64,000 nt of DNA from Acanthopleura granulata (GCA_016165875.1 JABBOT010000080.1:9096172-9160171); one strand, 5' to 3'; positions 45,905-57,557 are shown, counted from the stretch's first letter. A program made the numbers and translations. The notes: generated by a model from the sequence alone, not told the origin.

Positions 45905-46378
45905 AACTTTGTATGAGACGAGACCGGTTTGCGGCCGATGGAGCGGTTTAACAAAATGCAAGACCGATTGTTTAAAAAGACGGGACCGGCTTATTAGAGG
46001 AAGGACAAGTTTGTATGAGACGGGATCGGTTTGTTACCGATGGTACAGTTAAGAAAAATACATTACCGATTATTCAGAAAGACGGGGCCTCTTTCTAAGA
46101 GAAAGGACAAGTTTGCATGAGACGGGATCGGTTTGTGATCTATGGGACCGGTTTGTGTGGATGGAACAGTTTTGTGAAATACATGACCCATTGCTTGGAG
46201 AGACGAAGCCGGTTTGTGAAAGATGGAGCCGACTTACGACAGATAGGCCGGTTTGTGTGAGATGGGGCCTGTTTGAGACAGACCCGGCTTGTGACTGGAC
46301 CGGTTTGTGTAAATGGAATCGGTTTGTGGAACACATGACCGATTGTTGAGAAAGATTGAACCGATTTGTGACATTACT
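45905..46378 (+). repeat. Minisatellite of GACCGGTTTGTG motifs with ~102-bp higher-order period
   Basis: The segment TATGAGACGGGATCGGTTTG recurs near 45911, 46012 and 46114, with GACCGATT(G)TT…AAAGACGGG between. After 46114 the array becomes a denser series of GGACCGGTTTGTG-like units of about 16-25 bp. Both strands give short frames of repeated peptides. Confidence 0.8.
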
Positions 46379-46645
46379 GAATTCATTTACAACAGACACA
46401 GATTTTTTTATCAAAAAAAACAACAACACAAAAACAAAAAAAAACAAGGTACAGAAATTTGCAAACTCCTGAGCAAAAACATCAAACCAAGTCTGAATTG
46501 TAGGATTGGTGATTATTTGTTGTCGTATCCAAAACTTCCTAAAAAGGTGGCACCTATGCATATACCAGCATACAATACAGCATAAATTTAGAATTAATAT
46601 TTAGAATTAATATAATGCAAGACCACATAAAAGGATTTAGAGGAT

Positions 46646-46868
46646 GGGAGCCTCCGTAGCTTATAGTGGTTAGCCTGCTAGCACGGGGTAATGAGCCTGG
46701 AACCTCTTACCAATGGGATCGCTGTGAACTCAAGTCCATGTAGCTTTAGCTGGCTTGCTCTCCGGTTTAACTTGGACAGATCTGCCAGCATGTGGTGGGT
46801 TTCCTCTGGGCCCTGTCGGGTTCCCTCACACCATATATTACGCTCAATAACAATATAAATAAATAAAA
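46646..46868 (+). mobile_element. SINE-A, diverged copy
   Basis: GAGCCTCCGTAGCTTATAGT head, GTGAACTCAAGTCC B-box and body TCTGCCAGCATGTGGTGGG. The tail is mostly lost before AAATAAATAAAA. Confidence 0.8.
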
Positions 46869-46956
46869 TTATACGCGACATGCCAGATGTATTCATTCTT
46901 TCATACATTCCAGCTTACATCACCTGTAAACCTAACATAAGTAATAAAAGTATGTA

Positions 46957-47175
46957 TGCTTGGGTTTTACGTCATACCAAACCTTTTTTCAGTTATATGA
47001 AGAGGAGGAGTCCTTACAACATAAATGTACTGTGACACCGGACCGACCAGTCCTGTTCCCTTGCTTAAGCTCTAAGCGAGGCAACAAGAAGTACCATTTT
47101 TTAAAGTCTTTGGTATGACCCGGGACTGACCCCGAATCTCTTGACTCCGAGGCGAACGTTCTAACCCACATTTAT
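46957..47175 (-). mobile_element. SINE-C copy
   Basis: Minus strand: head ending GTTAGAACGTTCGCCTCGGA, B-box region AGAGATTCGGGGTCAGTCCC, core GTCGGTCCGGTGTCACAGTA, and tail complement CTTGGGTTTTACGTCATACC at 46960. The middle core is deleted. Confidence 0.65.
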
Positions 47176-47216
47176 GAAATTAAACGTCATTGAAATAAAA
47201 AAAATGTTGTAATATT

Positions 47217-47382
47217 GGCTTCCTCTCAGGCTGTATGTGGTAAGGCCTGCTCACAGCCTGCGGATTTCCGTGGGTTTCCCCCGGGATCTGCCAGGTTTCC
47301 TCCCACCACAATGCTCACCGTCGTCGTATGACTGAAATATTCTTGAGTACGGCGTAAAACACCAATCACATAAATAAATACA
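47217..47382 (+). mobile_element. SINE-A, 5'-truncated copy
   Basis: GGCTTCCTCTCAGGCTGTAT to CTTGAGTACGGCGTAAAACA and AATAAATA; good match to the family. Confidence 0.88.
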
Positions 47383-47629
47383 AAGATATTGCATCCCAAA
47401 AATTGATACTATCACATGACTGAATTTTAGAGATTTCTATCTTGACCATAACTTTTATTCAGCTTATATCTTTTAGGTGTTTACGTAAAACCATTGTAAA
47501 GTAAATCCGCAAGGAAGTATAATAATACAAAACAATCAACAACAACAACAGTATAGAACAAACTACCTTCTGGATAATTACATAATGGCATTTACATGAA
47601 GCATTTCGTCTATACGAGCGACACTGTGC

Positions 47630-47870
47630 TCGCCAGACAATGTTCTGTCATTTGTGGCACTGGGCCTATCGGGATCATTTCCCGCCTAAATGAATGGAAA
47701 TCCTTTTCGCGGGCAATGACGATTCGGGTTAACCTGACTATTGCTGTCTTGCACAGCATGTTATGCATGTACGTCATCAGTTCGCTCACAAAACGTCATC
47801 CTAAATGCAGGTGTGAACAACAGACTACACAGCTTTGGGCCGAATTACCTTCGTCGGGAAGGGTTCAAAA
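47630..47870 (+). repeat. Dispersed repeat family D copy
   Basis: CCTTTTCGCGGGCAATGACG, GTACGTCATCAGTTCGCTCA and AACAACAGACTACACAGCTT in the same order as 19585-19965. Confidence 0.5.
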
Positions 47871-48607
47871 TCGGGATCCAGGATGTGTTTTGTTTTGCCT
47901 TTGCGATGGAAACGTTGTGTAGCGTGAAATTCATGGAAGATGAAACTAGGCTTTATATAGTCCGACTTGCATGTCATCCGATACAATCTTCATCACGTTT
48001 TAGTTGTATCTTTCTTTAAAAAATTTACGTCGAGAAGCGGAACTTCACACTGCATGAATGGAAAATTTCGAGTTCATACACTTTTAAAGCTGAAGGTAAA
48101 AATTGTACTGCTCTTCGATGTGACCTGTCAAACAATGTTAGGAAACCATATTTGATTACATTTACTATAACAAGGGCGTTTGAAAAAAGTTTTTCTAAAA
48201 GTATTTATTGCAGACGAACGATGGACAAAATGAAGGAGTTGAAGGTTTTGTGCCTCCAGAAGACGGCGAGAGAGGTGATCGGTGATTTAAAGTCGGTAAC
48301 AGTTGCCTAGCATCGTTGACATGTCACATGATATAGTGGGATTTTTTTTACCTTTAGTGACAAAAGTGCCCCATTGTATCCCATTTATGGGCAAACTGGT
48401 AACGTAGTACTCCTAAATTACTAAGGAGCAATGATTAAGCCAGCTTCGACACGAGTCACCATTGCGCGGGAAAAGGCATCCCATTATGTACGGTGTGCAT
48501 GCTGGTAAGCCTAAATATGTTTGACTGTAATTACTCTCATAGAACATAGAATAGGAAATATATATGAAATTGATATTAAATCTACATATCACCAACGCAA
48601 TTTATTT

Positions 48608-48707
48608 CCTCCCGGGCTCGGCAAGGCTTCCTCCTGCCATAATGATGGCCGCCGTGGTATGGTTGAAATGTTCTTGAATGGCATAAACCAATAAAAAATA
48701 AGTAAAT
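48608..48707 (+). mobile_element. SINE-A 3' fragment
   Basis: CCTCCCGGGCTCGGC…ATAATGATGGCCGCCGTGG, tail TTGAAATGTTCTTGAATGG, ending AAAAATAAGTAAATAA. Confidence 0.8.
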
Positions 48708-49218
48708 AATTCTCCCTGCTGTCAATAGCGGGCCGTTGGCAAATATACATATTAAACAACGATGACCTTCCAAACAACATCGTGTGTGTCACGCAATCAT
48801 GCCTTAATTGTAACGGGGGTCTTAAGAACGGGACAAATACTGGTGTTATTAATTATTAGCAGTATATAACAGTCCTAACGTTCTTATATCAGCGAGGCTC
48901 AATACTCATTACGCTGTTACAGCTTACAGTCCGTATATTTGGCCTTGTCACATACATTTTGCTTGTTTTCTTTGTCTATTGGCTAAATTGCCGATTACCA
49001 CCACTTTCAACTTTACGACATATTACAACGGCGTCACTGTATGGTAATACAGTCCGAATACCGACATATTTATATTGCTGTCTCATTGAAACGCCATACC
49101 ACTGACACCAAACGTCCCAGCTATAAAGAACAATGACACCTTGCTGACCAGTATAGGCCACTTTAGAAGCCTGTGCCTGGTATATTCCTCGAAATGCTTG
49201 TCAAGTACTGGATATAAT

Positions 49219-50529
49219 TTACACAGAAACACTTGGCGTTGGAGGGAAATCTGCAGCCCATTTGATTCGCCCTGATATTGTGGTCAGAGATTGGTTCTGT
49301 TTGCCATCTGGACACCATGAGCACGCCATTTTCAAGACTACACGCCTTATCATATGGCTACAAAAGGTGTACAGAAAGCAGTTAAACACCGAATTCACCA
49401 CAACAAGCGTATTGCAGATTTCAATAAACGATCGAAACTTCCAATAACTAAACATATCTGTTGCATGGACTGCAATAATAACGCTCGCCACCGCCGAACA
49501 ACTGTTACACGCGAAAAACATGGCCGATATGCTCAGCAAGGTTCGAGTTATTTGACCATCACGTGATTCAGATTCTGGTAGTTTGACGACCTTTGCTGCA
49601 GCAGATAAGGACTTTCGCAGTTTTCTTGACAAAGTCAGTTGTCGAACGATGAGAGAATTCAGGACGGTCATCAAGCAAAATGGCACAGCGACATTCAAGA
49701 TGAAGCCGGTCCAAAAGTTAACCATAATATATTCCGGGCTGTTGCCAAGTGACGTCATAGATATGTCCCAGAAGGTCTCGTTGGTGACGGGATCTCGTTT
49801 CAAGATCGGCTGCCTGCGGAACATGCGTGACAAATTGAGAGCGAAGCCACATACGTAAACAGCGATGACCACGACTTTCGCCCGGATGCCAGTTTGCATT
49901 TTTTGAGCTGTAATCGGGTGGCAAATAGCTACGTAACGTTCCACGGTGAAGACCACGGTGACCCAAATACCAATGGTGTAAAAACACACCTGTAGTGGAT
50001 TTATGTAACAAGCAAAAACGGAGTACACTGACTGCAATGTCAAAGACTTGGCGTCGAATGAAGGAAGTAAGCCCACACTGTTAAATGTCAAAAGAAAGAG
50101 ATCAGACAATGTCAGCCCTACGAAATAAGGGACAGCGGATGACTTCAACACCCCTTTGCACAGAGCAATAAAGATTAAGAGATTCCCGACTATTCCCAGG
50201 AAAATCAAAGGAGGAGAAATTATTACGCGACACACAAAAGTCATTGTTTCAAAGACAGCTTTGTCGCCCGCCAATCCGCCATCTTGGGATCTAGCATCAT
50301 TGTTCGAAACGGTCGTTGCTACAGAGTCGTTTCTGGATCCCCTTGCTGAACTCTCCTCAAAATCCAACTTATCGCATCCAAACTCCAGAAGGGCACAATC
50401 GACATTAACTGTGCTGTTAATATCGTCAGATATTGCCTCAATTGGAAGGATGCCATCGGACAAATAACCTCTGTCCGCCACCAGGAAACAAAGCATGACG
50501 ATCTTCAGCACTACTTTGTCAGTTTCCAT
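49219..50529 (-). CDS. FMRFamide receptor-like rhodopsin-class GPCR, single coding exon
   Basis: Seven-transmembrane G-protein-coupled receptor, 436 aa, probably for a neuropeptide. N-terminus of ~98 residues with a hydrophobic start (possible signal peptide, 5-18) and N-glycosylation sites near Asn38 and Asn67. TM1 ~100-123 with GNLL; TM2 ~133-153 with LTLSDLF; Cys174 before TM3; TM3 ending ERYVAICHPI (ERY for DRY); TM4 ~218-236; TM5 ~268-290; TM6 ~329-354; TM7 ~366-390 with NSVFNCFLY (NS for NP). ERY…CHP and NSxxNxxLY suit FMRFamide/peptide receptors. No Cys is seen in loop 2 (about 237-267), TM6 lacks CWxP, and the tail has CSWC at 403-406. The ATG has a good context (ACCATGG); TTTTTAG 21 nt upstream could be a 5' UTR splice acceptor. 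Ligand unknown. Confidence 0.85.
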   Translation of the reverse strand: METDKVVLKIVMLCFLVADRGYLSDGILPIEAISDDINSTVNVDCALLEFGCDKLDFEESSARGSRNDSVATTVSNNDARSQDGGLAGDKAVFETMTFVCRVIISPPLIFLGIVGNLLIFIALCKGVLKSSAVPYFVGLTLSDLFLLTFNSVGLLPSFDAKSLTLQSVYSVFACYINPLQVCFYTIGIWVTVVFTVERYVAICHPITAQKMQTGIRAKVVVIAVYVCGFALNLSRMFRRQPILKRDPVTNETFWDISMTSLGNSPEYIMVNFWTGFILNVAVPFCLMTVLNSLIVRQLTLSRKLRKSLSAAAKVVKLPESESRDGQITRTLLSISAMFFACNSCSAVASVIIAVHATDMFSYWKFRSFIEICNTLVVVNSVFNCFLYTFCSHMIRRVVLKMACSWCPDGKQNQSLTTISGRIKWAADFPPTPSVSV

Positions 50530-51005
50530 GGTTACCGTTGTTGTTTGCTCCTAAAAACAACGATAAAAATAAGAGATGACGATTAAAATTACCTTGCAAG
50601 TCGGTTTTTATTGTTTTAGTTTTTTTGTTTTCCCTTTCTTTTACAAAATGGAATATGTCGTGTAACCCACCAAATCGATTGAATCTCTACATGATCGATT
50701 TCTGATGCATATGAACAAATACTTATTACAAACGGGATATACATGTCAGATGAATAATTTCATTTGTGAAGAACATCCTCCTGGACGGCAAATTACGCCC
50801 ACTTGTTCATATGTAGCATAGGCCATGCGATTAATAATTGCGGGCACCTGGATTTCTCTTTACAAACTAGGCCTATATACACACAAAACACAACCTGTAT
50901 TCAGTAGCTGAGAGGATGACGTTTTTTATCACGTTATTAGAACAGTTCTAGAATCATCGAGTTAATCATCGAAATACCATTTGTTTCTACTCATCTTTTG
51001 ACGTA
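50530..51005. other. Upstream region of the GPCR gene
   Basis: Probable 5' UTR and, beyond a candidate acceptor (minus-strand CGTTGTTTTTAG near 50550), intron or promoter sequence. No further exon recognised. Confidence 0.4.
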
Positions 51006-51007
51006 TT

Positions 51008-51080
51008 TTGAATGAATGAATGAATGATTATGGCTTAACGCCACATCGGCAATATCTCAGCCATATCGTGGCGATTGACG
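51008..51080 (+). repeat. Dispersed repeat family F fragment
   Basis: (GAAT)n leads into GATTATGGCTTAACGCCACA, TCGGCAATATCTCAGCCATA and TCGTGGCG. Confidence 0.6.
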
Positions 51081-51204
51081 TATTTTGAAGTTGTATTTAT
51101 TTATTGTTGTGTGAAATGCAATTGTATGTACCGGTACATACAGAAAACAAACTGTTCTCAACAGAAGCATTTGGGTGTATGTGAAATCACCAATCGTAGG
51201 TGAA

Positions 51205-51332
51205 AAGGCCAGCAAGCATGGTCGTGGGTTTCTCTGGGTTCTACCCGGTTTCCTCCCACTGCAAGCCGCCGTCGTATAAGTTAAATATCATTGAGTACGG
51301 CGTGAAACACCAACCTAATAAAATAACTAAAT
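51205..51332 (+). mobile_element. SINE-A, 5'-truncated copy
   Basis: GGCCAGCAAGCATGGTCGTG, CCCGGTTTCCTCCCACTGCA, GCCGCCGTCGTATAAG and the tail. Confidence 0.85.
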
Positions 51333-51339
51333 ATATTTT

Positions 51340-53000
51340 AAAACAATTCCTAAATTATGGAGCTGTTATGTGTAAAATGTATTTTGTAAAATCAAACTGC
51401 CTTCACTTTAATGATAAGCCCAGATATTCAACGGAAAACTGGTTGAGTATGGAAGAGATGATTGTGGAGTATTTTGGCGACTGTAAACGCTAAGCACTCT
51501 GAATGCTAGGTCAGTTGTTGTAACTACAAAAAAAGCACAGAGATGCCATGTATAATGAGTGGCGTTTAGAATTGACATAAAAGAAAATAGTATTCATTCC
51601 AACAACTGTTAGTAACAGAATCGATATAAGTACAGCCTATACCTTCATTTTTCATACAACTACTTTGTTAAGTTTCCCATAAATTAATGATAATAGAAGT
51701 CGACGGTATTATGGTCATTTCAATTCTGTGCCCTCATGCATTTATGTCATATTATTTTTCAAATCACCGACTTCTTGATTTTTTTTCGGGTAACATATTT
51801 TGTCATTAAGGCTCTCCGTACCAAAACTTAGGACGGTTTTCTGACAAAATTACGCAAAGCTGACAGATGAAGTTTTTTGACAGCGAAAGAATAATTATAG
51901 GCCGATAGTTTTACGCCACATCGACAGTATTATTTTGTGAGAATGAGACAGGATTCTCTTCTTATACACATTAGAGTCTAACATTCTTATGGTTCAGTAA
52001 AATATTTTAATATCATTTCGAAACCTCTTTAGGCCTGTATACCACCCTGATCTGCAGTTAAATTCGATCCGATATAATGCATCAAATATCAGATTTAACG
52101 GAGGCTTTTTTTGAAGACAGATAGAGTAAATGTTCTACAGGGCGGTACATGGAGCACACAGTGCAGATCAAACATTAGGGATCTTCCATATATGATACAT
52201 CTGTACAAGCGTATGCTATAAGCATACTGAAATATGTATAATATTTATATATAACTGTCGAAGAAATCACAGGCTACAATAATACGATAAAATGGCTTTA
52301 GACTGTTGGGGGTGATTTCAATGCCAGGTAGAATCTTTCACCCAGGTTTACCTAAGAAGCAAACATATGCTCCCGATGCCACTTCGGCTTCGCCAGTGGT
52401 TTAATGTAATCAGAGGTGTTCAATGACAAGTTTTTGACATGAAGACACTTCTTTTGTAGGAATTTAATAAAAGTCATCAGTTATATGGTTAAGAAAATAT
52501 GCAACGCTTTCGGTACTATGACAGACGGGGCAAAATAACATATATTTGCGTGGTCTGTTTCATAGCATGTTTGATTATAAAACATTCACTTCACAGACTG
52601 GTTTGTGTACAAAACCGAAAACAAACCTACCTGACTGGAAGTAAGGAGACATCCAATACTTGAAATCGTCCAGAGGGAAAGCAGAAAACTGGGGATACGC
52701 TTTTCCTGACCTGCATATATATGTAGTCGGGGAGTGGCTGCCTAGCAAAATAACATCCACGGGTAATTATATAGATGCATGCAGTGACGCGCTGATTTAG
52801 CATGTTTCCACCAGCAAGCGACATCATGGTCCTTTTAAAGGAGATTCATAATGAATGTCTCAGACAGCATACGATGTATCTAGAGGCGATAGAAATGTTC
52901 TTGCTCAGAAATAGCCATAATTATTTATTATTTATTGGCAATTTAAAAAGTCATTGACAATGAGCGAGGCAATATTGGCCCATGTTTTCTACGTTGTGTT
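51340..53000. other. Intergenic DNA with no recognised gene
   Basis: AT-rich, short open frames only; a weak family F relic at 51885-51935. Confidence 0.45.
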
Positions 53001-53004
53001 ATGA

Positions 53005-53350
53005 TCTGGTGGTCTCGGCGTCCACGTCGAGGTCGGGAGATCCGGGATTAATCCCGAGTCGGGGAATACCAAAGACATCTAAACTTGTTGCAGCCTGGCT
53101 TGGCACTGGGCATTGAGAGGTTAGTGCAAGGAAATAGAATTGGTCGGCCGTGTGTCATTATAATGCGACTGGGTGGGGTGTCATGTCAGGTGCCTTCGGC
53201 ATGATGTTCCAGAGGCGGCAGCACTTTGGCGGCACGGATTCGCCCTACCACAAGGAGACGTAGCATATCTAACATTCTAAGGCCTTCTTGTCGTCATATG
53301 ACTGAAAAATTGTTGCGTACGACGTGAAACCCAAGCATACATACATAAAT
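53005..53350 (+). mobile_element. SINE-C, near full-length copy
   Basis: TGGTCTCGGCGTCCACGTCG head, GGGAGATCCGGGATTAATCC, core GGCCGTGTGTCATTATAATG, ACTGGGTGGGGTGTCATGTC, GCACTTTGGCGGCACGGATT, then tail GTCATATGACTGAAAAATTG, TTGCGTACGACGTGAAACCC and AAGCATACATACATAAATAC. Confidence 0.85.
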
Positions 53351-53361
53351 ACAGACACAAC

Positions 53362-53600
53362 AGGGTGGTTAGCGCGTTACCGCAGCGTAATGACCCAGGA
53401 GCCTCCCACCAATGCGGTCGCTGTGAGTTCAAGTCCAGCTCACCCTGGCTTCCTCTTCGACCGTACCAGCAACCTGCGGATGGCCGTGAGTTTCCCCCAC
53501 GACCTGCCCGGTTTCCTCCCACCACGCTTCTGGCCACAGTCGTATTAGTGAAACATCCTTGAGTACGACATAAAACACCAATCAAATAAATAAATAAAAT
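53362..53600 (+). mobile_element. SINE-A copy directly after SINE-C
   Basis: Starts inside the head (GTGGTTAGCGCGTTACCGCA), B-box GTGAGTTCAAGTCC, body with a short deletion, and tail ending AATCAAATAAATAAATAAAA. It abuts the SINE-C tail, so it probably inserted into or beside its A-rich end. Confidence 0.9.
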
Positions 53601-54673
53601 GACCACAACAGTTACGTTACTGTCACTGTTCAGAGTGTTCATTTAGCTCTTCAGTTTGATGTAGTTTAGTTGTATCTTATTCTCAAAGGCCTACATACAA
53701 TGCACGCATATAGAATAGTACACTGACAAGAGATAAGAATGGTGTAGATCGATATTTTAATTTAAGAGGTAAGATATGAAGAAAAAAATTATAGTAGTTA
53801 TCTTTACCCAGTGAATACAGTCTGGTTTGATTTGTTTATTACGTTATGATAGGCAGCCATGGTACATGTATGTCCTATGCGAAAAGATATTTGACTCCTG
53901 GTTATAGGGCTACCTGTCGTAAAAGACGCCCCTCGTCTGTTAACTTGAATTTTTTTTTCTGAAGTGAAAACTTCTGTGGAACCCACGGTAGCTGGAATTG
54001 AACTCACAAACACATTGAGGCGTGATCCCCCTCAACGAAAACTATGCCATATATTCAGTACAACCATCGACGGCCCTTTTCAGGCGGGACATCTTGTCCG
54101 GGGTACATGCTCTTAGTTACTAATCCCATTGGTAAAAGCGCGGAAACTAGCATTTTCCATTCCGCAACCTATATATTGTACTTAATGCGGACCAAACATT
54201 AACAATTTTAGAAGAAGGCTAATGGCTTTCTTAAGTGTATCCATTAGGCGGAAACAAAGATGGCCTTGAACGGTCCGTTTTAAGAATCTGACAAGAACCA
54301 TGTGCGTTTGGCGTGCTTCCATGACAACAAATGGTGAAGAAATATGTCACCATGATGACGGATTTGTAAAACGGGACCTTGTCTGGACCGATAATTTGTA
54401 TATGGCATTATATTATTTGTCCACGAAGAGAATGCTCACGATAAAAACTGCGCTGATTATTAATCTGAGATTTTATTGCACTATTAACAACTGTAACATA
54501 TATGTAAAGCGGACATCTGGCCAAGAAATGCCTAGTGCATAACTGCCACGGCGTTTTTATCGGTTAAAAATCCGGACACCAAACTTATTTCTTGTATATT
54601 TTTGAACAAGTGATCCATCTTCCAGTTACACCTATGAAGTTCTGTTTACTGACGTCTAAACATCTGAACATGA

Positions 54674-54962
54674 TTTGATTTATTTAATTGATTTGGTGTC
54701 TTACGCCGACGTCAAGAATATTTCACTTATACGACGGCGGTCAGTATTATAGCGGGAGGAAACCGGACAGAGCCCAGAAGAAACACACGACCATCCGCAG
54801 GTTGCAGGAACTTTCACAATGTCAAGGTTTCTTTTCCACTTCGCTACAGGGATGACCGCTGGTGTAGAGTGGCAGACCTTCCGATGTGCTACCGGAGTGG
54901 AAGCCAGCGTGAGATGGACTTGAGCTCACAGCCACCACATTGGTGAGAGGCCTGTATAGGCC
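54674..54962 (-). mobile_element. SINE-A, near full-length reverse copy with insertion
   Basis: TTTATTTAATTGATTTGGTG, CAAGAATATTTCACTTATAC, GGAGGAAACCGGACAGAGCC, then ~70 bp of foreign-looking sequence (54810-54880), then GGAAGCCAGCGTGAGATGGA and ACTTGAGCTCACAGCC (B-box). Confidence 0.85.
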
Positions 54963-55332
54963 TCTATGTTGAATATGATTGTGACACAGTTTTATGACAA
55001 ATGATTGTGCCTCTTCTTCAGCCGGCCTTTTCCTATTTGCATTGTAATTTTAATTATTTAATCTGTGTTTTTACCATGAGATATAGCGGCGCCCTAGGCA
55101 GTGCATTACCAGCCAAGAGGCACACGAGGTATACTTATTCAGACGCAGCCTTGACAGTTTCCAGATTCCCCGCTGTCATTGTTCCTGCAGCCGTAAAAGG
55201 TGCATTGTTCGAGTTCAACGACGTTAACTAGGTCGTTTGTGCAGGCACGCTGCCTTACATTCGCTGAAGACCACTTGCGTTCCACCAATATGCGCATGAC
55301 GTGCAAGCCTGTCAGCCACCACATGGAAAAGT

Positions 55333-55455
55333 TCATCAGTAACTTACCAAAGATCGATGGTTTACCCGGGGTATTTCAATTTCCTCCTGAAAACGCACAG
55401 CCATCGTTTAAGAGAAATATTATCAATCAAAACAACAATCAAAATAAATAAATAC
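55333..55455 (+). mobile_element. SINE-A variant B copy
   Basis: GTTCATCAGTAACTTACCAA, AGATCGATGGTTTACCCGGG, then a decayed tail ending AAAATAAATAAATAC. Confidence 0.55.
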
Positions 55456-55687
55456 ATTTAGTTGCTTGTAGTATGATCAGAAAAATGCTATCTAACATTA
55501 AACGTCCAGAGGCAAAAGGTACCAGGGAATTGGGATCTGGGCTCAATCTCATCTCCTTACACGGGTAAAAGGTTGGATGGTGGTCTCAACTGAGGCAGTC
55601 TAGTTCGACCATGTAGAGGCTACTTTGATTGAACTTTATAAATTTTAATATTTTCCCTCACGTGACTGCCTCCACGGCTTAATATGT

Positions 55688-55915
55688 TGTTTATTTAATT
55701 TATTTATTTATTTACTTAGTGTTTTCCGCCATACTGTAGAATATTTCACTACTACGAAGGCAGCCAGTATTATGGTGGGAGGATAAATCGATTAATCGAG
55801 CAGAGCCTTCCCACGGACGGTCTTAGAGGAAGCCAGCATGAGCTGGTCTAGAGCTCACGGAGACCGCATGGTGAGAGGCACCTGGGTCATTACTCCGCGC
55901 TGGCGTATTAACCTC
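55688..55915 (-). mobile_element. SINE-A, near full-length reverse copy
   Basis: A-rich complement (TTTATTTATTTATTTAC), tail complement AGAATATTTCACTACTACGA, body TATTATGGTGGGAGGA, GAGCTCACGGAGACCG B-box complement and GGGTCATTACTCCGCGCTGG head complement. Confidence 0.88.
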
Positions 55916-56027
55916 CCAGCTGTATGAGGACTAAAGCCTATCTGAACGAGTCAGTCCTTCCGTTCTTTTCCGTAATACATGTCACTATTTCTGTATGGCT
56001 CCGAAAGCAAAGGTGCAAATATTTATC

Positions 56028-56275
56028 GACATTGATAAATAGGCCTATATTTAACGACATCGATGACGAATTTATCGATATGTCATTGATATCGATAAAT
56101 GAATTATTAACATCGACAAAGGAATATTTAATATCGACAAATGAATTATTGACATCAACAAATAAAATAGCGATTTCTATAACTGAGACGATTCCATCGA
56201 TATCGATCAATGAATAATCGATGTCGGTCAATAATTCATTTATCGAAATCGATCAATAACTTTCGATTGAATGTT
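56028..56275. repeat. ATCGATAAATGAATTATT-type tandem and inverted repeat
   Basis: Many ATCGAYAAATGAATTATTRA blocks, roughly 27-bp spacing in 56090-56165. Near 56205-56260 complementary blocks appear (TCAATAATTCATTTATCGA), so the ends can fold on the middle. Confidence 0.7.
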
Positions 56276-56319
56276 TATTAGGCTCTCATGATTCATAACA
56301 TTGCAGCCTAAGCGGGCTT

Positions 56320-56584
56320 GGGGCCTCCGTGGCTCAGTCGGTTAGCTAGCTAGCGCAGCGCAATGACCCAGAAGACTCCCACCAATGTGTTCGTTGTGAG
56401 TTCTCTCATGCTGGCTTCCTCTCCGACCATGCGTGGGAAGGTATGTCAGCAACCTGCGAAAGGTTGTGGATTTTCCCGGGCTCTGCCCGATTTCCTCCCA
56501 TCTTTATGCTGGCCACCGTCGTATAAGTGAAACATTCTTGAGTACGCCGTAAAAAAAACAATCAAATAAATCAAATTAAATAAA
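56320..56584 (+). mobile_element. SINE-A, near full-length copy
   Basis: GGGCCTCCGTGGCTCAGTCG head with A-box, then GCTAGCTAGCGCAGCGCAAT, a body with all blocks and the complete tail. The B-box is damaged (GTGAGTTCTCTCATG). Confidence 0.92.
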
Positions 56585-57557
56585 TTTTACATCGCTTAGA
56601 ACTGACTTTTTAACTGACATACGTCAGTATAGTGTATGGAATATTGTTTCATTTTTATTCGGTTTAGGATAGCGAGTACTCGTCGTATATCAACTGCTGT
56701 GAGCCGGTAAATCTCGATGTTCTCTCTGCAACATACATTCGTTGTTTTATTATACCAAATGACACCTCATGATTATAGGTGTAACAACGTGTCAATTTCC
56801 TCACTGTTAAATACGCCAGACAGAATGGAACTGACTGAAGTAGATTACGTGCGGATTAAATTACAAGTCACGACACGACCAAAAATAAATGTGATGTGGC
56901 GTGATGATACATTATATTTGTCTCGTAGATGACGTCACTGGGTACAGCATCATGTATTGCCGAACCCCATGTCGCATGGTTTTATCTAGGGAGGGGAAGA
57001 GAAAAGTACATGATGTATAATTAATATATATTTATTACACTCTGTCACCACAATGGAGATCAATATACCAGGGCAAATAGAAGCCTGTCGCGCTTACATC
57101 CTTAATTCTTCCACCGTTTCAGGTACAGTGGCTTTGATAAGGCCCAACACCGAATGTCTTAAGTCTATGTGTAAAGCATGCATGCATAATGAGTCGAAAA
57201 GTTATACCCGACTATATTATATTATCGCACACTGGATAAAACAAGACGATTTACAAGTGGGAGAAAAGATTGAATATTTAAACACGCTCCTTGCCAACTA
57301 TATATAGGCTGGAATTTATTTAGGAGATGCTATTGTACCGCTGAAGATTGTGATGACGTAAGATGTCATATCATTTGAACTGGCTGCATCGGCGTATTCT
57401 GGATATTGAGTCAGTTTGCATTTTGGCGAACGTTGGGGTCTTCTGTTGTTCAATCTTCGAAGTTCCATGCGTCAGCTGTATATGTGGATTGTTAAAAACC
57501 AAAAATGCTTCAGTGAAAACCTAGGCGCCCAAATACACATAAAATCGTGTATACTGA

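Noticed and set aside
46070..46561. A 163-codon minus-strand open frame
   Set aside because: Translation of the CCGGTTTGTG array plus an A-rich tract.
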